Below, one piece after another: positions 59,965 through 64,000 of a DNA stretch of 64,000 nucleotides. Below the pieces are notes generated by a model that was not told where the DNA came from, did not search any database, and was given only the letters and a program-made list of their open reading frames with translations. The position numbers were made by a program, and so were the translations under genes. The stretch is taken from the NCBI RefSeq assembly GCF_900091565.1, contig NZ_FMCV01000005.1, positions 239,352 to 303,351 of the forward strand. Reading direction: 5' to 3'. This DNA comes from Micromonospora marina (GTDB taxonomy: Bacteria > Actinomycetota > Actinomycetes > Mycobacteriales > Micromonosporaceae). Position 1 is the stretch's first letter; every line of letters starts with the position of its first letter.

Positions 59965-60369
59965 TCAGGCCAGGTCGAGGAGCTTGAGATCGTCATGGTC
60001 GGTGAAGTCCGCGTAGTCCTTGCCGTTGAACGTCGCGAGCGGAAGCCGATGGACCAGGCAGCATGCGGCGATCCATGAGTCGTTGACCGGCCGCGGCCGT
60101 CCACGAAGCTGGGCCGCTGCCTGAATTCGCCCCCAACGCACCGCGACGGTCTCGTCGAAAGGCAACAGGACCAGGTTCCGCCGCCAGCGCGCGAGGTCAG
60201 CCAACCTGCGCGGGCCCCAGCTCCGCACCACGGTCCATCTGGTCAGCTCTCCCAGCGTCACGAAGGTGATGGCGAGGGTCGCCCCGGTCAGCCGCGCTCT
60301 CAACCGCTCGTCGACCCGGCCTCGCAGAATGGCCGATGCCACGTCGGTGTCCAGGACGACGATGCTCAA
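59965..60369 (-). CDS. PIN-domain toxin (VapC-like)
   Basis: 134 residues. PIN acids: [14 protein letters not shown] at the N-terminus, GELTRWTV (Glu), [20 protein letters not shown] (Asp) and KDYADFTD (Asp): the four-acid site is complete. The start is TTG, overlapping the antitoxin stop (TTGA), with GAGGGA seven bases upstream. VapC-type toxins are ribonucleases cutting tRNA or rRNA. The linked upstream gene is the presumed antitoxin. Confidence 0.9.
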   Translation of the reverse strand: MSIVVLDTDVASAILRGRVDERLRARLTGATLAITFVTLGELTRWTVVRSWGPRRLADLARWRRNLVLLPFDETVAVRWGRIQAAAQLRGRPRPVNDSWIAACCLVHRLPLATFNGKDYADFTDHDDLKLLDLA

Positions 60370-60563
60370 GCCAGTCCCTCGCGCCGTGAGGCGTACAGGT
60401 CGGCGAGGAAGCGTTCCAGTTCCTCGTCCGATTCGATCAGGTCCGGACGGGCGAGGTCGTCGAGACTGGTGACCGGCTCGACGCCCTGGCGACGTGCGAG
60501 TTCGTCAGCCGGCACGTGAACCGTGCCCGGCCAGTCCGGGTTGCGCTCGGCGTCGGTCGACAT
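60366..60563 (-). CDS. probable antitoxin of the PIN toxin
   Basis: 65 residues from ATG (MSTDAERNPDWPGTVHVPAD), with AAGGTGAG upstream as ribosome site; a GTG seven codons earlier is the alternative. VPADELARRQGVEPVTSLDD and LIESDEELERFLADLYASRR are the recognisable parts. It has no standard RHH, AbrB or MazE motif, so it may be a distinct antitoxin type whose acidic C-terminal helix blocks the toxin. Start overlap with the toxin fits the module. Confidence 0.75.
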   Translation of the reverse strand: MSTDAERNPDWPGTVHVPADELARRQGVEPVTSLDDLARPDLIESDEELERFLADLYASRREGLA

Positions 60564-60701
60564 GGGGGCGCTCACCTTCTGCACCTCACTGAGTGCTTCA
60601 TCCTCTCACCTGGCGGCGCGGAAACCTGCTGATCGCACCCGAGGCTCACACGTTCCCGGAGCCGCCGGTCGCACCCTGTGCGCCCCTCTCTCTCCGCACG
60701 G

Positions 60702-61247
60702 TCAGGCGGGGCGCTCCAGGACGAAGGTCTCCAGTTCGGCGCCGCCGTACCAGTCGGTGCGCACACCCGCGTGCGTCATACCGAGCCGCCGGGCCACCGC
60801 CATCGACGGGTCGTTCCCGGCCATCACCACCGCGTACACCCGCGGGGTGCCGGTGGCGAACTCGCGCTCCAGCACTGCGCGGGCCGCCTCGGTGGCGTAG
60901 CCGCGGCCCTGGGCGTCGGGGTGCAGGTGCCAGCCGACCTCGATGTCGTCGGTCAGCGTGACCCCGTCGCGTCCCGGTAGCGGCTTGAGCAGGATGCTCC
61001 CGGCCACCGGTCCGCCGGCACGCGGCTCGATCGCCCACAGGCCCCAGCGGCCGGCGTACGGCGTCCAGCGTTCGTGCCACATCCGGACCCGTTCGAGCGC
61101 CTCGGACGGGTCGGTCATCCGCCCCTTGCCGCCGCCCAGCCAGCGCATCACCTCGTCTCGGGAATAGATGTCGTAGATCCGGCCCAGGTCGCCTGGCGAC
61201 TCGGTCCAGTCCCGCAGCACCAGCCGCTCGGTCGTGGCGATCGTCAT
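60702..61247 (-). CDS. GNAT acetyltransferase, RimJ/RimL type
   Basis: 181 residues from ATG (MTIATTERLVLRDWTESPGD). TERLVLRDW is the RimJ/RimL entry motif; the acetyl-CoA loop is DIEVGWHLHPDAQGRGYATE and the C-terminus has SMAVARRLGMTHAGVRTDWY. Such proteins acetylate protein N-termini or small molecules. Divergent from the next gene by about 50 bases. The 139-bp gap between its stop and the antitoxin gene shows nothing recognisable. Confidence 0.93.
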   Translation of the reverse strand: MTIATTERLVLRDWTESPGDLGRIYDIYSRDEVMRWLGGGKGRMTDPSEALERVRMWHERWTPYAGRWGLWAIEPRAGGPVAGSILLKPLPGRDGVTLTDDIEVGWHLHPDAQGRGYATEAARAVLEREFATGTPRVYAVVMAGNDPSMAVARRLGMTHAGVRTDWYGGAELETFVLERPA

Positions 61248-61298
61248 GCCGCCGGATCGTAATGCGTGGCGCGGGGTCGTACGGGGAACGAGAGGGCG

Positions 61299-62141
61299 AT
61301 GGGCGACGGGTGGGAGCGGACCAAGCGGATCACGGCTGCGGCGTTCCGGCCGGTCCGTGGCCGGGACCTGTCGCTGCACGCCGCCGCGATCACCTTCTAC
61401 AGCGCGATCGCCGTGGTGCCGGTGGCGCTGCTGGCGATCTGGCTGACCGGGCTGCTCGCCGGGGCGGACCGGGTGCGGCGGCTGACCGGGTACGCCATCG
61501 ACACGCTGCCCACGGAGATCGGCGCGCACCGGGCGGCGGCCGCGCTCGTCGAGGCCGGGCTGGGGCTGACCCCGCTGCTGGCACTGGCCTCGCTGCTGCC
61601 CGCCTCCCTGTACGGCGAAGGGCTGCGCCGCGCGTTCGTCTCGGTGGCCGAGCCGCGCGCCGAGTCCGGCGCGCTCGTCGGCTGGCGGGGTCGCCTGCTG
61701 CTGCTCCCGCTGCTGGCGCCGGCCCCGGCGCTACTACTGTCGATCCTGCTCGGGCTGCCGATGACCACCCGGCTGGTGCGCCAGGGCGGCTGGATCGGCG
61801 CACTCGGCGTGGTGCTGTCGTTCCTGGCGGTGTGGCTGGTGCTCACGCCGGTGCTGATCTGGGTGTTCCGGGTGGTCGGCCCGGCCTCCCCGGACTGGCT
61901 CGTCACGGTGGGCCTGGGTTCGTTCACGGCGGCGAACCTGTCCGGCTTCCTGCACGGTTTCGTGCTGTTCTGCTCGCTGCCGCTGGACCTGGGCGTGCCG
62001 TTCGGCGGGTTCGACGAGATCGGCGGCGGCGTGGCGGTGCTGCTCTGGCTGTACCTGTTCCACGTGATCGTGCTGTCCGGCTACTCGGCCACGCTGGCGG
62101 CGAGCCGGTGGCGGGCCACCCGGGAGGCGGCCCGCCCCTGA
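61299..62141 (+). CDS. YihY/BrkB-family membrane protein
   Basis: 280 residues, six helices. The family opening RDLSLHAAAITFYSAIAVVP and the GGGVAVLLWLYLFHVIVLSG element near the end are diagnostic of YihY/virulence factor BrkB proteins, which were once called RNase BN. I chose ATG (MGDGWERTKR); a GTG 11 codons upstream is possible. Ribosome site is weak (GAGAGG close to the ATG). Transport role suspected in the family; none proven as far as I know. Confidence 0.9.
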   Translation: MGDGWERTKRITAAAFRPVRGRDLSLHAAAITFYSAIAVVPVALLAIWLTGLLAGADRVRRLTGYAIDTLPTEIGAHRAAAALVEAGLGLTPLLALASLLPASLYGEGLRRAFVSVAEPRAESGALVGWRGRLLLLPLLAPAPALLLSILLGLPMTTRLVRQGGWIGALGVVLSFLAVWLVLTPVLIWVFRVVGPASPDWLVTVGLGSFTAANLSGFLHGFVLFCSLPLDLGVPFGGFDEIGGGVAVLLWLYLFHVIVLSGYSATLAASRWRATREAARP

Positions 62142-62150
62142 CGGTACGGG

Positions 62151-63320
62151 TCAGCGCCGGAACGGGCCGCGTACCTCGTACGTGATGCCGCCGGTGCCGA
62201 CCCGGGCGCCGCTGGTGCCGCGCTGCGAGGAGAAGTAGAGCCGGCTGCCGTCCGGGGAGAACGCCGGCCCGGTGAGTTCCGACTCGGCCTGCCCGAGCAG
62301 CCGCAGGAACGGGGTCACCACACCGGCCGGCGTGATCATGTTGATCTCCATGTTGCCGCCGTCCTCGGCCACGTAGAGGTCACCTCCCGCGGTGCCGGTG
62401 ATGTTGTCGACGCCGGTCAGCGGCGCGGCCCCGGCCGGCACCAGCGAGTCGTCGTACGCGAGGTCGAGCCGCTGGTTCACCGCGTCGTACGCCCACACCC
62501 GGTTGTCGCCCTTGGTGGTGAACCAGCAGGTGTCGTCCGCGTACCAGCAGCCCTCGCCGCCGTCGAACGTCTGCGCCGCGCCCACCTGGTAGCGGGTGGG
62601 CACCGGGAACCCGTCGCGGTCCGGCAGGTCCCGCCAGGTCACCGGCCCGGTCACCTGGCCGTCCGGGGCGCACAGCACCTGCACCTTGCCGGTACGCAGG
62701 TCGCCCCAGGTGTCCGGGACGAACCGGTAGAAGCAGCCGTCCCCCTCGTCCTCGGTCAGGTAGACCACCCGGCGCACCGGGTCGCAGGCCGCCGCCTCGT
62801 GCTTGAAGCGGCCCATCCGGGTCCGCTCCTCGCCGGACCGGCCGCCCTCGGGCCAGGTCTCGAAGACCCGTCCCAGCGGCACCTCCTCGCAGGACAGCCA
62901 GGTTCCCCACGGGGTCGGCCCACCGGCGCAGTTGACGTTCGTGCCGCCGAGGATCCGGTACGCGGCGACGATGGCGCCGTCGGCGGCGAACCGCACCGCC
63001 GAGGCGCCGCCGACGAGCGGAACCTCCGAGTTGGAGACGTAGATCCAGCCGGTGCCGGACGGGAAGCAGGCGCCGCCGTCCGGCGCCGGGTGCCAGGTGT
63101 ACGAGGTGCCGGCGACCCGCTGCCCGGAACGCGCGATCACCCGGCTGGTGAAGCCGGCCGGCAACTGGAGGCCGTTGGCGTCGGCGGCCAGCAGGTCGCC
63201 GTACGGGCCGGAGCCGGGCTGGGCGGGCTGGGCCCGGGCGGCCGCGGCGGCCCAGAGAGCACCGGCGAAAGCAGCGGCGCCACCGGCGGCGGTGGCACGC
63301 AGGACGGTACGACGATCCAT
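62151..63320 (-). CDS. Tat-exported PhoX/DUF839-like phosphatase-type beta-propeller protein
   Basis: 389 residues. MDRRTVLRATAAGGAAAFAG is a Tat signal (RRTVLR). The propeller has GTNVNCAGGPTPWGTWLSCE, then RMGRFKHEAAACDPVRRVVY and LTEDEGDGCFYRFVPDTWGD, which is the PhoX/DUF839 core; Cys and Glu residues in TWLSCEE and the LTEDEGD motif are ligands in PhoX phosphatases. YFSSQRGTSG near the end is typical. Alkaline phosphatase activity is likely but specificity is open. Ends ten bases from the convergent YihY gene. Confidence 0.92.
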   Translation of the reverse strand: MDRRTVLRATAAGGAAAFAGALWAAAAARAQPAQPGSGPYGDLLAADANGLQLPAGFTSRVIARSGQRVAGTSYTWHPAPDGGACFPSGTGWIYVSNSEVPLVGGASAVRFAADGAIVAAYRILGGTNVNCAGGPTPWGTWLSCEEVPLGRVFETWPEGGRSGEERTRMGRFKHEAAACDPVRRVVYLTEDEGDGCFYRFVPDTWGDLRTGKVQVLCAPDGQVTGPVTWRDLPDRDGFPVPTRYQVGAAQTFDGGEGCWYADDTCWFTTKGDNRVWAYDAVNQRLDLAYDDSLVPAGAAPLTGVDNITGTAGGDLYVAEDGGNMEINMITPAGVVTPFLRLLGQAESELTGPAFSPDGSRLYFSSQRGTSGARVGTGGITYEVRGPFRR

Positions 63321-63424
63321 CGGGGATTACCTCCCGGAGGCGGTGGGTTTCCCGTCGACGGTAGGACAGAAAAGCATCGACAACTGCCACTACCGGGTGA
63401 ACGCCCGGTGACGGCCGTCCGGCG

Positions 63425-63841
63425 TCAGAGTCCCTCGACGTACCGCTTGGCGTCGGCGAGCGACATGTGCGTGTGCTCCCGCACCACCTTGATCGCCTGG
63501 ATCTTCCGGCCCCGGTGCAGCAGCCGCGCGGCCTCGGCCCGCACCGCGTCGTCGACGCCCCGTCCCGGCACCGGGCCGCCCGGCGACCAGGATCCGCCGG
63601 CCACCAGCGCGTCCACCGCCCGCTTCGCGTCCAGCAGCGGCAGCCCGGTCTGCCGGCGGAGCACCCTGACCGCCTCGACCGTACGCCCCGCGCGGGCCAG
63701 CCGGAGCACCTCGACCTGCCCGTCGCCAGCCGGGCGATCGGGGACGACCAGATCCCGGGGCCGGTCGCGCCGCAGCACGAGCAGGAGGAGGAGCACCACG
63801 ACGAGCGTCACCGCGAGCGCGATCTGGACAGCCGGGGACAT
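63425..63841 (-). CDS. membrane-anchored protein with two bL12-CTD-like repeats
   Basis: 138 residues from ATG (MSPAVQIALAVTLVVVLLLL), which is a single N-terminal transmembrane anchor with the rest in the cytosol. Two copies of an alpha-loop motif follow: AVRVLRRQTGLPLLDAKRAV and AIKVVREHTHMSLADAKRYV, each matching the C-terminal domain of ribosomal protein L7/L12 (helix, (L/S)..AK..V). Actinobacterial genomes carry several such proteins. No function is established; recruitment of translation factors at the membrane is one idea. The 57-bp repeats lie just upstream. Confidence 0.85.
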   Translation of the reverse strand: MSPAVQIALAVTLVVVLLLLLVLRRDRPRDLVVPDRPAGDGQVEVLRLARAGRTVEAVRVLRRQTGLPLLDAKRAVDALVAGGSWSPGGPVPGRGVDDAVRAEAARLLHRGRKIQAIKVVREHTHMSLADAKRYVEGL

Positions 63842-63908
63842 GCCCGGAACGGTAGCGCCCCGCCGCGAACCTCCCGTCGGGGCCCGGCCGCGGATAGGCT
63901 GCGCGAGC

Positions 63909-64000
63909 ATGAGCGAACGCACCGAGCGAAGCGAGGGCCGTGAGCGCATGCCCAGCCCGCACAGCATGAGCGAACGCACCGAGCGAAGCGAGGGCCGTGA
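63909..64000 (+). repeat. second 57-bp repeat array, runs off the window
   Basis: A full unit starts at ATG 63909 (coding MSERTERSEGRERMPSPHS) and a second at ATG 63966 is cut by the edge, giving the same 57-base period as the array at 14092. The first 35 bases agree closely; the remaining 22 bases differ but end alike (AGC). This array again begins with ATGA. A plus-strand gene may start here and continue outside. Confidence 0.92.

Overview
The window is GC-rich DNA of an actinomycete, most likely Micromonospora or a close relative. I judge this from the third-position GC bias of the genes, frequent GTG starts, start/stop overlaps (ATGA, GTGA, TTGA), the gene content (IF-2 with a long Gly/Pro-rich N-terminus, actinobacterial DUF families) and dispersed repeats coding for the peptide ERTERSEGRE, which I remember from Micromonospora genomes. 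It looks like chromosome: no rRNA, tRNA, CRISPR array, insertion sequence or phage block was seen.

1-14 kb is the translation/RNA block, read mainly on the minus strand: rimP, nusA, ylxR (rnpM), infB, a Trm11-like methyltransferase, a DUF503 gene, rbfA, a DHH phosphoesterase (nrnA type), two small membrane proteins, a P-loop kinase-like gene, a MATE transporter, and the first 23 codons of truB at the left edge. Three plus-strand genes with related N-termini (one decayed) lie between truB and the MATE gene. 13.6-23.3 kb holds a ferritin-like pair whose second gene carries three in-frame 57-bp repeats at its start, a PadR-regulated MacB/FtsX-type ABC transporter, an F420-type reductase, a DivIVA-domain gene, an XRE regulator with a GNAT gene and a frameshifted nucleotidyltransferase, and a VIT1-type transporter.

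23.3-28.2 kb has methionine aminopeptidase, an STAS protein and, convergent with it, a 1220-residue sensor protein combining histidine kinase, receiver, PP2C phosphatase and RsbW-like kinase domains. 28.4-36.6 kb encodes a glutamine-synthetase-like ligase, aldehyde dehydrogenase, SDR and gamma-glutamyl hydrolase, a set that fits gamma-glutamylated amine (best, ethanolamine) catabolism, with an APC permease nearby. A PQQ-type sugar dehydrogenase and decayed XRE-associated genes lie between them. 36.8-46 kb carries DUF456, GGDEF-EAL, a DUF574 methyltransferase, a thiolase, a glutathionyl-hydroquinone-reductase-like protein, a DUF998 protein, a cysteine-containing leader peptide followed by a DAACS symporter (probably for cystine), and an Old Yellow Enzyme homologue.

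46-56 kb is rich in export genes: a fused ABC exporter, TetR, YhgE/Pip protein and ABC ATPase behind a palindromic operator, then a GNAT gene, and an MFS transporter divergent from a second PadR gene across a striking double dyad. 56-60 kb is the isoprenoid block dxr, rip (site-2 protease), ispG. The right end has a PIN toxin pair, a GNAT gene, a YihY/BrkB protein, a PhoX-like Tat protein, a membrane protein with bL12-like repeats, and a second 57-bp repeat array that runs off the edge. At least four different intergenic hairpin elements are present, several looking like members of dispersed families.
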